From Steroidobacter agaridevorans (GTDB lineage Bacteria; Pseudomonadota; Gammaproteobacteria; Steroidobacterales; Steroidobacteraceae), in NCBI RefSeq assembly GCF_009932555.1, contig NZ_BLJO01000005.1, positions 587,556-651,555 on the forward strand: a DNA stretch of 64,000 nt. The letters run 5' to 3'. The notes beneath the pieces are model-generated. The model was not told the origin of the DNA and ran no database searches. It saw only the letters and a list, made by a program, of their open reading frames with translations. Below, piece after piece: positions 51,825-61,978 of this stretch. Position numbers and translations under genes: made by a program. The first letter of the stretch is position 1; each line of letters opens with the position of its first letter.

Positions 51825-51943
51825 CGGGGCGCGGACGACTTCCCTAAGCCCGCGCCGGCTGGTATAAAGCGCGACTCGTTTTTAGGCCCCCGGCCTCCCC
51901 TCTGTGATGGGATCGTCGTGCGCCTCAGATTAGGTACTCCGCC

Positions 51944-52180
51944 ATGTCCAGAGTCTGTCAGATCACCGGCAAAGGCCCGATGACCGGTAACACCGTGTCA
52001 CACGCCAACAACAAGCGTCGCCGCCGCTTCCTCCCCAACCTGCACGTGCAGCGTTTCTGGGTCGAGAGCGAGCGCAAGTTCGTCAGCCTGCGCGTGTCGA
52101 GCCACGGCCTGCGCACCATCGAGAAGAAGGGCATCGACACCGTCGTTGCCGAGCTGCGCGCCAAGGGCGTTGCGGTTTAA
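51944..52180 (+). CDS. rpmB: 50S ribosomal protein L28
   Basis: A 78-residue basic protein of the large ribosomal subunit. It starts [21 protein letters not shown] and is followed by a basic [12 protein letters not shown] stretch. It has a single Cys (residue 5) rather than the paired CxxC zinc set, so it is the zinc-free form. rpmG follows 18 bp later in the same operon. A possible promoter lies between radC and the start. Confidence 0.98.
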   Translation: MSRVCQITGKGPMTGNTVSHANNKRRRRFLPNLHVQRFWVESERKFVSLRVSSHGLRTIEKKGIDTVVAELRAKGVAV

Positions 52181-52198
52181 GCGGTAGGAGCACAAGCC

Positions 52199-52354
52199 AT
52201 GCGCGAAAAGATCAAGCTCGTGTCCACGGCCGGCACCGGCCACTACTACACCACCACCAAGAACAAGCGCCTGCATCCGGACAAGATGGAAGTGCGCAAG
52301 TTCGACCCGAAGGCCCGCAAGCACGTGGCCTACAAGGAAGCGAAGATCAAGTAA
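52199..52354 (+). CDS. rpmG: 50S ribosomal protein L33
   Basis: A 51-residue ribosomal protein starting [20 protein letters not shown] and ending [11 protein letters not shown]. It contains no cysteine, so it is the zinc-independent L33 form. GGTAGGAG lies before the ATG. It is the second gene of rpmB-rpmG and is followed by a terminator. It is easily missed because it is so short. Confidence 0.98.
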   Translation: MREKIKLVSTAGTGHYYTTTKNKRLHPDKMEVRKFDPKARKHVAYKEAKIK

Positions 52355-52397
52355 GTGGGTGAGTCCGCTGGCGGCGGACCACTACCGAATCTGCGAA

Positions 52398-52420
52398 GGC
52401 CCACCTCCGGTGGGCCTTTT
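52398..52420 (+). terminator. Terminator of rpmB-rpmG
   Basis: GGCCCACC-TCC-GGTGGGCC is a perfect 8-bp stem followed by TTTT, 44 bp past the rpmG stop. Confidence 0.88.
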
Positions 52421-52437
52421 GCGTTTGGGCGGCCCTG

Positions 52438-52776
52438 TCAGGTTGCTTCCAGGCCGGTGAGAGCACAGATCCCGGTGTCGCCCCAGGGCGCGGTCTGAGC
52501 GGGGTCGTACCAGAGCACCACCGGCGACGCGCTCGACTTCGCCGCCAATGCCATGCTCAAGGAGGCCTTATCGGCCGCATCGATATAGGCGTAATAGCAA
52601 CCGCCAGACATGGCTTGCGAGAGTTGGACGATGGTGATGCCCCTCGATGGGGTGACTGTGTGCTTGATCGAATAAGTCCGTAGCACGGCGATCGTGCCAG
52701 TCGTGAACAGACTATCGGCGCTCGCCGAGCCGAAGCACATCAAGCCGCACAATGCCGCTGCAATCCTGAGTTTCAC
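52438..52776 (-). CDS. Small secreted protein of unknown function
   Basis: A 112-residue protein starting at GTG 52776, chosen because AAGGAG lies just upstream; an in-frame ATG at 52827 lacks this. The signal peptide is about 1-21 (ending SASA). The mature part has two Cys (GGCYYAY and GICALTG) likely to form a disulfide, with a strand-rich pattern (TTGTIAVLRTYS, PVVLWYDP). The layout of a small OB-like fold with one disulfide recalls toxin-B-subunit-like proteins, but that is only a hint. It is a single gene. Confidence 0.7.
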   Translation of the reverse strand: MKLRIAAALCGLMCFGSASADSLFTTGTIAVLRTYSIKHTVTPSRGITIVQLSQAMSGGCYYAYIDAADKASLSMALAAKSSASPVVLWYDPAQTAPWGDTGICALTGLEAT

Positions 52777-52909
52777 GCGATATCTCCTTGTGAATGCAAT
52801 CCGATGACCTCGACCGGGTCTACGCAAACTCGCAAACGCGCCGCTGGCGTGTCAACGCATGACTGGCTCGGCGTCGTGAAATCAGGTTTTCGATGAGGCG
52901 TCCGCCAAT

Positions 52910-52933
52910 AAAAAAGCCCGCCTTTCGGCGGGC
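52910..52933 (-). terminator. Terminator of the desaturase gene
   Basis: A 7-bp stem GCCCGCC/GGCGGGC with loop TTTC lies 32 bp past the desaturase stop. On the minus strand it is followed by six U's. Confidence 0.88.
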
Positions 52934-52965
52934 TTTCCGTTGACCGTGAGGCCAACGCCTGGAGA

Positions 52966-54156
52966 TCAGGCTGCGTGCGGCTGCAGCGGCAACGAGTAGC
53001 TGCGCAGGGTGCTCGCGAAGTCCTGCAGCACCTTGATGCGACTGGCTTCGGCCTGCGCGATCAGCTCCCGCAGGTGCTGAATCAGCTTTTCATTGCTCAT
53101 ATTCGCGCCGCTCCACATCACCGCGAGGCGCTCGCGGAATTCGTGGACGGTCTTGAGCGTCTGATTGGACGCCAGCACTTCGCTCAACCGTGACTTCGCA
53201 TTCACATCCAGCAAGGCCGGCTCGCGAACCAGCAGTTTGCGGACTCGGCCGCTCAACGCACCGCCCGCCTTGCTCAGCTCTTCGCGGAACACGGGCAACG
53301 TCACATGGCGGGTGTAGTCACGCAGCACATGCATGCGATTCACGATCACCGCGCGGACGTTCTCCAGATCGATGTGCACTCGAGGCTCGACCTTCACCGG
53401 CTCCGGCGCGGTCCGCAGCACGCGAGCCAGACCCAGCACCTTGAACACGCGGATGTAGAGCCAGCCGATATCGAATTCCCAACGCTGCACCGAGAACTTC
53501 GCCGAGCTCGGGAACGCATGATGGTTGTTGTGAAGCTCTTCGCCGGCGAGCAGGAAGCCCCACGGCATCACGTTGCGAGCCGCATCCGCACACTCGAAAT
53601 TGCGATAGCCGTAGTAGTGGCCCACCCCGTTGACGACGCCAGCCGCCAGCAACGGATTGGCCATCAACTGCGCCGCCATGACGATGATGCCAGGCACGCC
53701 GAACAGCAGCAGATCGACCACGATCAGCAGCACGATGCCCATGTTCCGATACTTGGAGTAGACGTTGCGCTCCATCCAGTCGTCGGGCGTGCCGCGACCG
53801 AACTTCTCGGTCACTTGCGGATCGCGGGCCGCGGCCTGATATAGCTCGGCGCCTTCCAGCAGCACTTTCTTCAAGCCCACGATGACCGGGCTGTGCGGAT
53901 CTTCGGGCGTCTCGCAACGGGCGTGATGCTTGCGATGCACGGCCACCCATTCCTTGGTGACGATGCCCGAGGTCATCCACAGCCAGAAGCGGAAGAAGTG
54001 GCGCAGCGCCGGATGCAGATCGAGGCTGCGATGACAGGCGTCCCGGTGCAGATACAGCGTCACGCCCATGAACGTGATCTGGATCAACACAAAGGTCACC
54101 AGCACGTATTCCCAGAAGCTGAGATTCAGAATGCCGTACAGAAAATCGAGATTCAC
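52966..54156 (-). CDS. Membrane fatty-acid desaturase (delta-9 type)
   Basis: Introduces a double bond into acyl chains using O2, an alternative to the FabA/FabB route for fluid membranes. The 396-residue protein starts at GTG 54156 (AGGGG five bases earlier). The three histidine boxes of acyl desaturases are all present: HRDACHR near residue 38, HRKHHA near 75, and HNNHHA near 210. About four membrane segments surround them. A soluble, charged helical tail of about 130 residues (from 265) extends beyond the usual end and has no motif I know. It lies between rpmG and mutM, which are neighbours in E. coli. Confidence 0.92.
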   Translation of the reverse strand: MNLDFLYGILNLSFWEYVLVTFVLIQITFMGVTLYLHRDACHRSLDLHPALRHFFRFWLWMTSGIVTKEWVAVHRKHHARCETPEDPHSPVIVGLKKVLLEGAELYQAAARDPQVTEKFGRGTPDDWMERNVYSKYRNMGIVLLIVVDLLLFGVPGIIVMAAQLMANPLLAAGVVNGVGHYYGYRNFECADAARNVMPWGFLLAGEELHNNHHAFPSSAKFSVQRWEFDIGWLYIRVFKVLGLARVLRTAPEPVKVEPRVHIDLENVRAVIVNRMHVLRDYTRHVTLPVFREELSKAGGALSGRVRKLLVREPALLDVNAKSRLSEVLASNQTLKTVHEFRERLAVMWSGANMSNEKLIQHLRELIAQAEASRIKVLQDFASTLRSYSLPLQPHAA

Positions 54157-54275
54157 GGGTGCCCCTGCTACGGACGCAAAGCTTATAGGATGGGCGACTT
54201 GGCCTCGCCCCCGCCGGACTATAACCAACCCCGAAAGTCCCCACAAATGAGCCATTCCCTGAGCAACGGCGTCAC

Positions 54276-55091
54276 ATGCCCGAACTTCCTGAAGTAGAAA
54301 CCACCCGACGCGGCATCGAGTCCTCGGTCGTCGGACGGCTGATCGAGAAAGTCATCGTGCGCGAGCCACGATTGCGCTGGCGGATTCCGAAACAGCTGCC
54401 TGAACTGGCCGCCGGTCAGCGCGTGGTTCAGCTGCGACGGCGCGCCAAGTATCTGGTGTTCGATCTCGAGCGCGGCAGCATGATCCTGCATCTGGGCATG
54501 TCGGGCAGCCTGCGAATCCTGCCCGCGACCACGCCGCCGTCCATGCACGATCACGTGGATATCGTGATGGATAGCGGCCAATGCCTGCGCTTCAACGACC
54601 CGCGACGGTTCGGCAGCCTGCTGTGGACCGACGCCGACCCGCTCCAGCACAAACTGCTGAAATCGCTGGCGCCGGAACCGCTGTCGGACGAGTTCAATGG
54701 CGAATATCTGGCGCGGGCCGCGAAAGGCCGCAGCGTGGCGATCAAGCAATTGATCATGAACGGCCAGGTCGTGGTCGGCGTGGGAAACATTTACGCCAGC
54801 GAAGCGCTGTTTCGCGCCGGTGTACGACCGCGCCGCGCGGCGGGCCGGCTGAAGCGGCCCGAATTCGATGCGCTGGTGAAAGCAATCAAAGACGTGCTGA
54901 ACGACGCGATCCACGCGGGCGGCACGACGTTGCGCGACTACATCAACCCGGAAGGAAACCCGGGGTACTTTCGCCAGAAATTGTATGTATACGAGCGGAC
55001 CAAGGATCCGTGTCGAGTGTGCAAGACACCGATCAAACATTTCGTGCAGGGGCAGCGGTCGACGTACTTCTGCCCGCAGTGTCAGAAATAG
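54276..55091 (+). CDS. mutM: Formamidopyrimidine-DNA glycosylase
   Basis: Removes 8-oxoguanine and other oxidised purines from DNA and nicks at the site. The 271-residue protein begins PELPEVETTRRG after the initiator Met, giving the catalytic N-terminal Pro and Glu. MILHLGMSG near residue 70 and VGVGNIYASEALF near 168 are conserved. The C-terminal zinc finger has four Cys (CRVC and CPQC, about 246-270). It is divergent from the desaturase gene. Confidence 0.97.
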   Translation: MPELPEVETTRRGIESSVVGRLIEKVIVREPRLRWRIPKQLPELAAGQRVVQLRRRAKYLVFDLERGSMILHLGMSGSLRILPATTPPSMHDHVDIVMDSGQCLRFNDPRRFGSLLWTDADPLQHKLLKSLAPEPLSDEFNGEYLARAAKGRSVAIKQLIMNGQVVVGVGNIYASEALFRAGVRPRRAAGRLKRPEFDALVKAIKDVLNDAIHAGGTTLRDYINPEGNPGYFRQKLYVYERTKDPCRVCKTPIKHFVQGQRSTYFCPQCQK

Positions 55092-55166
55092 CGCCCGCAT
55101 CCCTGACGGGATACCGTGCCTCCGGCGCGGCGCGGGCAACGGATGAATGCGAAGTTAATGTTGGCG

Positions 55167-56849
55167 TTAATAGACGACGCCGACACCAACGCCGCGCGGG
55201 TCTGAGATCGCTTTGACCGCTCCGGTCTTGTAGTCCCACGTAACGATCTGCATGTTGCCCGGCTGGCGCGACTCGCGCAGGTTGTGGCCGAACTGCTTCA
55301 GCGTTGCCTGCACATCGGCGTTGAGCGCGCCGGGCTCGAACGACAGCACGTCCGGCATGTATTGATGGTGGAAGCGTCCCTTCTTCACCAACTCATCCGG
55401 CGACATTCCCTGCATCCAGTCCAGCGTCGCAAGCAACACCATGCCCATGATGTAACTGCCGCCCGGCGTGCCGAGCACCATCACGCCTTCCGGTCGTTCG
55501 ACGAACGTCGGCGTCATGCTCGACAGCGGCCGCTTGCCCGGCGCGATCGCATTCGATTCGGCGCCCACCAGGCGGAAGCCGTTCGGCACGCCGGCCTTGG
55601 CGACGAAATCATCCATTTCGTTGTTCAGCAGAATGCCCACGCCCGGCACCATCAACCCCGAGCCGAAGAAAAAATTGATCGACATGGTGCCGGCAACCCG
55701 ATTGCCGTCGGCATCGATGATGGAAAAGTGCGTGGTCTGCGTTCCCACCGGCGCGGGCGCGATACTCGGCAGGGAATCGCTCGGCGTGGCGCGATCCATG
55801 CGAATCGAAGCGCGCTGGCCAGCCGCGTAGTGCGGACTCAACAACCGCTCCATCGGCACATTCACAAAATCCGGATCGCCGAGATATTCGGCACGATCAC
55901 GATGCACGCGTCGCGCCGCTTCGACGATGAGGTGCACCCGGGTCGCGTCGTCGACCGTCTTCAGGTCGTAGCCGGAAAGAATGTTCAACGCATTGACCAA
56001 ACCCACGCCACCCGACGACGGCGGCGGCGCAGTGACGATGCGTGCGCCCTGATATTCGCCAACCACCGGCTTGCGTTCTTTGACCTGGTACTCGGCGAGA
56101 TCCTGCAGCGACCAGATGCCGCCCATCTTCTTTACGCCGTCGACCAGTTGCTTCGCGACCGGGCCCTTATAAAACCCATCGGCGCCGCGTTCGGCGAGCG
56201 CGGTCAGCGTCTTCGCCAGTTCCGGTTGTTTGATGATGAAGCCGACCGCCGGCACCTGGCCTTTATCCAGGAATATTTTCGCCGCCGCGCCGGCGTTGAA
56301 CGTCTCGCGCTTGGCGACGATGCCGCCGCGCAATCGATTGTTCAAAGGAAAGCCGTCGCGCGCCAGTCGAATCGCCGGCTGCAGCACCGTCTTGAACGGC
56401 AGCTTGCCATACGTTTTGGAGACATACTCGAAACCGGCCGGCTCGCCTGGAATGCCCGCCGCCAGCGCCGTCGATGTCGAGCGGCCTTTGACGACATCGC
56501 CCTTCTCATCGAGAAACATGTCGTGAGTCGCCGCGCGAGGCGCGACTTCGCGCGCGTCGACCATTGTTTCGAAACCATCGGAAGCGCGATGTAACAACCA
56601 GAAGGCGCCACCGCCCAAGCCCGAGCTGCTCGGCTCGACCACTGCGAGCGCGGCGCTCACCGCCACCGCCGCATCGAATGCATTGCCGCCCTGGCGAAGT
56701 ATGTCCATGCCCGCTTCGGTCGCCAGCTGATGCGCACTGGCGATGCCAGCTTTGCCCGGGCGCTCCGACTGATCCGCCAGCGCCGCGAGCGGCAACACGA
56801 ACAATGCAACTAATAGAACACGAATCCGAAGCAGCGGGATGACTTTCAT
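55167..56849 (-). CDS. ggt: Gamma-glutamyltranspeptidase
   Basis: Periplasmic enzyme that breaks down or transfers the gamma-glutamyl group of glutathione and related amides. The 560-residue precursor has a signal peptide (about 1-25, ending ALA) and cleaves itself before Thr373 in QTTHFS, giving two subunits. GNAFDAAVAVSAALAVVEP and GTPGGSYI in the small subunit are further family marks. It sits between mutM and coaD, where E. coli has no such gene. It could also process gamma-glutamyl amides from outside, but it is exported and so cannot serve the cytoplasmic pathway at 8-14 kb. Confidence 0.95.
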   Translation of the reverse strand: MKVIPLLRIRVLLVALFVLPLAALADQSERPGKAGIASAHQLATEAGMDILRQGGNAFDAAVAVSAALAVVEPSSSGLGGGAFWLLHRASDGFETMVDAREVAPRAATHDMFLDEKGDVVKGRSTSTALAAGIPGEPAGFEYVSKTYGKLPFKTVLQPAIRLARDGFPLNNRLRGGIVAKRETFNAGAAAKIFLDKGQVPAVGFIIKQPELAKTLTALAERGADGFYKGPVAKQLVDGVKKMGGIWSLQDLAEYQVKERKPVVGEYQGARIVTAPPPSSGGVGLVNALNILSGYDLKTVDDATRVHLIVEAARRVHRDRAEYLGDPDFVNVPMERLLSPHYAAGQRASIRMDRATPSDSLPSIAPAPVGTQTTHFSIIDADGNRVAGTMSINFFFGSGLMVPGVGILLNNEMDDFVAKAGVPNGFRLVGAESNAIAPGKRPLSSMTPTFVERPEGVMVLGTPGGSYIMGMVLLATLDWMQGMSPDELVKKGRFHHQYMPDVLSFEPGALNADVQATLKQFGHNLRESRQPGNMQIVTWDYKTGAVKAISDPRGVGVGVVY

Positions 56850-56914
56850 GGGATCTCAAATCGCGCTCGCGCCTCTGAAATCAACCAGAGGGCGTGCGCT
56901 TCAACGGAGGAGGA

Positions 56915-57409
56915 CTACTGCTGCGCGCGGCGCTTGGCCCACGCGCGTTGCAGGGCGGCCTCGACCTTGGGATGAACGAACTGCGCGACGTTGCCGCCGA
57001 GACTGGCGATCTCGCGCACCAGAGTGGAGGAAATGAAATTGAACTGCTCGGTGGGCGTCAGGAACACATAGTCGACCTTATCCGACAGATGCCGGCTCAT
57101 GGTCGCGAGCTGAAACTCGAACTCGAAGTCGGACACCGCGCGCAACCCGCGCACCACCACGCCAAGGCCATGTTGTCGCGCGAACTCGACGGTGAGGCCC
57201 GAGTAACCCGTGATCTCGACGTTGGGAATATCGTGCAGCACTTCGCGCGCCAGCTCGACGCGCTCTTCCAATGTGAACAGCGGAGCTTTGCCCGGATTGG
57301 CGGCGACCGCGACCACGACGCGATCGAAAATGCCGGCGGCTCGACGCACCAGGTCATGGTGGCCGTTGGTCATCGGGTCGAACGTGCCGGGATACATGGC
57401 GCCGGTCAT
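56915..57409 (-). CDS. coaD: Phosphopantetheine adenylyltransferase
   Basis: Adenylates 4'-phosphopantetheine to dephospho-CoA. The 164-residue protein has the nucleotidyl transferase motif [14 protein letters not shown] near the start, [16 protein letters not shown] near residue 90, and the [14 protein letters not shown] motif near 127. Its start overlaps the rsmD stop by 4 bp (ATGA), so they are coupled. Together with coaBC at 49.7 kb this covers three CoA steps. Confidence 0.97.
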   Translation of the reverse strand: MTGAMYPGTFDPMTNGHHDLVRRAAGIFDRVVVAVAANPGKAPLFTLEERVELAREVLHDIPNVEITGYSGLTVEFARQHGLGVVVRGLRAVSDFEFEFQLATMSRHLSDKVDYVFLTPTEQFNFISSTLVREIASLGGNVAQFVHPKVEAALQRAWAKRRAQQ

Positions 57410-58053
57410 GGCAAAACCTCTTCAGCGGAACGGATGCGAGCCGTCGTGACTCGCAGCAGATGATAGCCGACCTGGCCGGCCTGCTTGGAACGGTACACGC
57501 TCCAGCCGGCTGACAGCGGTGGCATCGGCACATTCGATGGACATTCCACGTAAATGTGCGCTTCCGGCGCCAGCCAGCCCTGCGGCAATCTGGCGAATAC
57601 CGGCTGCAACAGCGTCGAAGCGAACGGCGGATCGAGAAATACCAGGTCGAACGGCTGCGGCGTTCGTTCCAGGAAACGGATCGCGTCTTCGCTTTTGACC
57701 GTCGCGCCGGTTGCGCCCAGACGCTGCAGAGTCTGCGTCAAATGGCGGCCCACCTGCGGCTCGCGGTCTACAAATGTCACCGCCGAGGCGCCTCGCGACA
57801 GCGCTTCGATGCCCAACGCGCCGCTGCCCGCGAACAAATCCAGACAGCGCGCGCCGGAGATGTGCGTCTGTAACCAATTGAATAGCGTCTCGCGGACCCG
57901 GTCCGGCGACGGGCGGATCGCTTCGACGTCGGGAAAATCGATCCGCATGCCGCGCCAGCGGCCGCCCACGATACGTAACTGATTCGGCGGACGTCGGCCG
58001 GCCTGGGCGGTGGTTTTGCCGACGGGTCGGCGATTGCTGGGGACTCTGGCCAT
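57406..58053 (-). CDS. rsmD: 16S rRNA (guanine966-N2)-methyltransferase
   Basis: Methylates G966 of 16S rRNA. The 215-residue protein shows [15 protein letters not shown] near residue 27, [15 protein letters not shown] near 47, the SAM motif [20 protein letters not shown] near 70, and the catalytic LDPPF near 143. A basic N-terminal tail of about 25 residues precedes the fold. It is divergent from ftsY, as in E. coli. Confidence 0.95.
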   Translation of the reverse strand: MARVPSNRRPVGKTTAQAGRRPPNQLRIVGGRWRGMRIDFPDVEAIRPSPDRVRETLFNWLQTHISGARCLDLFAGSGALGIEALSRGASAVTFVDREPQVGRHLTQTLQRLGATGATVKSEDAIRFLERTPQPFDLVFLDPPFASTLLQPVFARLPQGWLAPEAHIYVECPSNVPMPPLSAGWSVYRSKQAGQVGYHLLRVTTARIRSAEEVLP

Positions 58054-58140
58054 GTGCGCGGCGGATGATAGCCCCGGCGCGCGCCGCCGTTGCTGTTAGA
58101 ATTGCGCGCCCCGCCGCGAGACCCTGACCCAAGCTCACGA

Positions 58141-59124
58141 ATGTTCGGTTTCAAGAAGGACAAGCCGCCCGCCGCCCCACCGCCTGCACCTCCTGCCGAG
58201 GAGCCGGTCAGCCTGTTCACGCGCCTGCGCGCCAAGTTGAACCGGGGCGACTCGTGGCTGACTTACGACCTCGCGAACCTGATTCCCGGCGGCAAGATCG
58301 ACGAGAACGTGCTCGACGAGCTGGAGATGCGCCTGATCACCGCCGACGTGGGCGTCGACACCAGCGAAAGAATCCTGAGCGCGCTGCGTAAGAAAGCGGC
58401 GCGCCACGAGCTCGACGACCTGGACGCGCTGCTCGAAGCCTTGCGCGAGCAGCTCATGGACATCGTCCGGCCGGTGCAGGGCCAGATGGTCATCGACAGC
58501 AAATACATTCCGTTCGTGGTGCTGGTGGTCGGCGTGAATGGCGCCGGCAAGACCACGACGATCGGCAAGCTCGCCCGCATCATCAAAGCGGCCGACATGA
58601 AGGTGATGCTGGCCGCGGGCGATACATTCCGCGCCGCTGCCGTCGAGCAGCTGCAAGTCTGGGGTCAGCGCAACGACGTGCCGGTGATCGCACAAGCCAC
58701 GGGCGCCGATCCCGCCGCCGTCGCATTCGACGCCTTGCAGTCCGCGCAGGCCCGTAAATTCGACGTGCTGATCGCGGACACCGCCGGTCGCCTGCACACG
58801 CAGTCGAACCTGATGGACGAGCTCAAGAAAGTGAAGCGCGTGATGGGGCGTCTCGATCCCAGCGCGCCCCACGAAGTGCTGCTGGTGCTGGATGCGAGCC
58901 AAGGTCAGAACGCGCTCCAGCAAGCTAAGCTGTTTCATGAAGCGCTGGGCGTCACCGGCGTCGTGCTGACCAAGCTCGACGGCACCGCCAAGGGTGGTAT
59001 CGTGTTCGCCATTGCCAACGAATTAAAACTGCCGATCCGGTATCTCGGCGTCGGCGAGACCGTCGAAGACTTCGTCGGCTTCGAAGCCGAGTCCTTCGTC
59101 GATGCGTTGCTCAAGCGGGACTGA
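58141..59124 (+). CDS. ftsY: Signal recognition particle receptor FtsY
   Basis: GTPase that docks ribosome-SRP complexes at the membrane for co-translational insertion. The 327-residue protein from ATG 58141 has a short Pro/Ala-rich A region (about 1-25), shorter than the acidic E. coli one. The NG domain follows, with GVNGAGKTTT near 140, DTAGR near 218, and TKLDGTAKGG near 282. It is first in ftsY-ftsE-ftsX-rpoH, and its stop lies 10 bp before ftsE. Confidence 0.96.
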   Translation: MFGFKKDKPPAAPPPAPPAEEPVSLFTRLRAKLNRGDSWLTYDLANLIPGGKIDENVLDELEMRLITADVGVDTSERILSALRKKAARHELDDLDALLEALREQLMDIVRPVQGQMVIDSKYIPFVVLVVGVNGAGKTTTIGKLARIIKAADMKVMLAAGDTFRAAAVEQLQVWGQRNDVPVIAQATGADPAAVAFDALQSAQARKFDVLIADTAGRLHTQSNLMDELKKVKRVMGRLDPSAPHEVLLVLDASQGQNALQQAKLFHEALGVTGVVLTKLDGTAKGGIVFAIANELKLPIRYLGVGETVEDFVGFEAESFVDALLKRD

Positions 59125-59134
59125 CACGATCCGC

Positions 59135-59869
59135 ATGATTCGTTTCGATCACGTTTTCAAACGCTACCCCAACGGCCGCGAGGCGCTCAGCGATCTGACC
59201 CTGGAGATCGACAGCGGCGAGGTCGTGTTTCTCACGGGCCACTCCGGTGCGGGCAAATCCAGCCTGCTCAAGCTGATCTCGTTGATCGAGCGGCCGACGC
59301 GCGGCCAGCTCATCGTCAACGGCCAGAACGTCAACGGCGTCTCGCGTCGTAAGGTCCCGGCGTTCCGCCGCCAGATCGGCATGGTGTTCCAGGATCACAA
59401 ACTGCTGCACGATCGCACCATCTTCGACAACGTCGCGCTGCCGCTGATCATCGCCGGCGTCGGCACGAAGGAAATCGGCAAGCGCGTGCGCGCGGCGCTG
59501 GATCAAGTGGGACTGCTGGGTCGCGAACAGAGCATGCCGCTCGAACTTTCGACGGGCGAACAACAACGCGTCGGCATCGCGCGCGCGGTCGTGAGCAAGC
59601 CGCCGGTGCTGATCGCCGATGAGCCGACCGGCAACCTCGATCCCGAGCTGTCGCTGGAAGTGATGAACATCTTCCGTCGCTTCAACGAAGTCGGCGTCAC
59701 GGTGCTGGTCGCGAGCCACGACTTGTATCTGCTCGAGCATTTCCCGGTGCGACGGGTGCGACTGGAAGGCGGCCGGGTCATCGACGACATGCCCGCGGGC
59801 GTCAGCGCCGGCGAGAAGCTCGTCGATCCCGCCAAGCTCATCACCGGCGCCGAAGGAGCGATGCGATGA
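59135..59869 (+). CDS. ftsE: Cell division ATP-binding protein FtsE
   Basis: ATPase partner of FtsX, controlling cell-wall hydrolases at the septum. The 244-residue protein from ATG 59135 has the Walker A GHSGAGKSS near residue 36, Walker B VLIADEPTGNLD, and the H-loop SHD. The ABC signature reads LSTGEQQRV, with Thr at a position that is usually Gly (LSGGEQQ), which is unusual. The open frame extends upstream to 59102 inside ftsY. The stop overlaps ftsX by 4 bp. Confidence 0.95.
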   Translation: MIRFDHVFKRYPNGREALSDLTLEIDSGEVVFLTGHSGAGKSSLLKLISLIERPTRGQLIVNGQNVNGVSRRKVPAFRRQIGMVFQDHKLLHDRTIFDNVALPLIIAGVGTKEIGKRVRAALDQVGLLGREQSMPLELSTGEQQRVGIARAVVSKPPVLIADEPTGNLDPELSLEVMNIFRRFNEVGVTVLVASHDLYLLEHFPVRRVRLEGGRVIDDMPAGVSAGEKLVDPAKLITGAEGAMR

Positions 59870-60780
59870 GCGCCTGGCTGACCCGACACGCCCAGACCTC
59901 GATCGGCTCGCTCGGCCGATTGTCACAGCACAAGCTGGCCACACTGCTCACCGTGCTGGTCATCGGCATCGCGCTCGCGCTGCCGGCGTGCTTGCATCTG
60001 CTCATCAGCAATGCGCAGACCGCGACCGGCAATTGGAACAAGGCCGTCGATCTGACGGTGTTTCTGAAGCGCCCCACTTCTGCCGAAGAGGCGACTCGCA
60101 CGGCGAGCCGCATCAAGCAGCGACGCGATGTGAGCAACGTCGAAGTGATCACGGCGGACGCCGCGTTGAAGGAGTTCCGGCACGACTCGGGATTTGGCGC
60201 TGCCATCGATGCGCTCAATGAGAATCCGCTGCCCCATACGTTGGTGGTCACACCGGCCACGGATTTCACGACCTCCGCCAATCTCGACAGCCTCGCCGCC
60301 GACCTGCGCGCGATGCCGTCGGTCGAGATCGTGCAGCTCGATACCGCCTGGGTGAATCGTCTGAACGCGATTCTCGAGACGGTACGCCGGGGGTTGATCG
60401 TGGCTGCGGCGCTGCTGGCGCTGGGGGTCATGGTCATCGTCGGCAACACCATCCGGCTCGACATCCAGAACCGCCGCGCCGAGATCGAAGTGACCAAGCT
60501 GGTCGGCGGCACCGACGGCTTCGTGCGTCGGCCTTTTCTGTACAACGGCATCTGGTACGGGCTGGGCGGCGGCCTTACCGCCTGGATCATCACCGCGGCC
60601 GTGATCGCCATCCTGCGTGAGCCCATCGGCCGCATGGCCGGCCTGTACGGCAGCGCCTTCGAGCTCGGCGGCCTGGACACACGGGCCACCCTGATCCTGC
60701 TCGGCGGCGGGATCGTTCTGGGCTGGCTGGGGTCCTACCTTGCGGCCACCCGCCATCTGCGGGCCATCGAACCGACCTGA
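59866..60780 (+). CDS. ftsX: Cell division protein FtsX
   Basis: Membrane partner of FtsE. The 304-residue protein has a first membrane segment near residues 25-46 and a periplasmic loop to about 165 that contacts regulators of wall hydrolases. Three more segments follow (LIVAAALLALGVMVIVGN, then GLGGGLTAWIITAAVIAIL and LGGGIVLGWLGSYLAAT). The usual RRAEIEVTKLVGGTDGFVRRPFL region is near 205. The long gap to rpoH suggests a separate promoter there. Confidence 0.94.
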   Translation: MSAWLTRHAQTSIGSLGRLSQHKLATLLTVLVIGIALALPACLHLLISNAQTATGNWNKAVDLTVFLKRPTSAEEATRTASRIKQRRDVSNVEVITADAALKEFRHDSGFGAAIDALNENPLPHTLVVTPATDFTTSANLDSLAADLRAMPSVEIVQLDTAWVNRLNAILETVRRGLIVAAALLALGVMVIVGNTIRLDIQNRRAEIEVTKLVGGTDGFVRRPFLYNGIWYGLGGGLTAWIITAAVIAILREPIGRMAGLYGSAFELGGLDTRATLILLGGGIVLGWLGSYLAATRHLRAIEPT

Positions 60781-60921
60781 CCCGTCGATCAGTCTCGCCA
60801 ATCCGCATACTCAGTCACGGCATTCGTGACTGACGTTCACGGGCCGCCCCAGGGCGAAAAGACTTCAGTAATATCAACGGTTTAGCTAGGCGCAAACCGT
60901 TCGGAACCTATGGGCGCCGCC

Positions 60922-60950
60922 GGAACTTTCAAGGCGACTTAGCACTCAAA
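60922..60950 (+). promoter_or_regulatory. Possible sigma-E-type promoter of rpoH
   Basis: GGAACTT at 60922-60928 and TCAAA at 60946-60950 match the -35 and -10 of RpoE promoters. The spacer is 17 bases, one longer than in E. coli rpoEP. About 50 bases separate the -10 from the rpoH ATG. E. coli rpoH is likewise partly RpoE driven. No rpoE gene is in the window. Confidence 0.45.
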
Positions 60951-60999
60951 CATCGCGATTGCTAAACTTCTGACCACTGACTGGAGGGGAATCTTCGAC

Positions 61000-61896
<897 letters not shown>

Positions 61897-61938
61897 GCGA
61901 ACTAACGGACTGAACCAGCGTCATGGACCCTGTAAACC

Positions 61939-61978
61939 AAAGGGCCGGCCTCGTGAAGAGCCGGCCCTTTCTCTTTGC
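61939..61978 (+). terminator. Terminator of rpoH
   Basis: AAAGGGCCGGC pairs with GCCGGCCCTTT across a 10-base loop, ending in CTCTTTG. It starts 43 bp past the rpoH stop. Confidence 0.85.

Noticed and set aside
55167-56849. Ggt as the missing hydrolase of the operon at 8-14 kb
   Set aside because: It has a clear export signal, so it cannot hydrolyse cytoplasmic gamma-glutamyl intermediates, and it lies 41 kb away.
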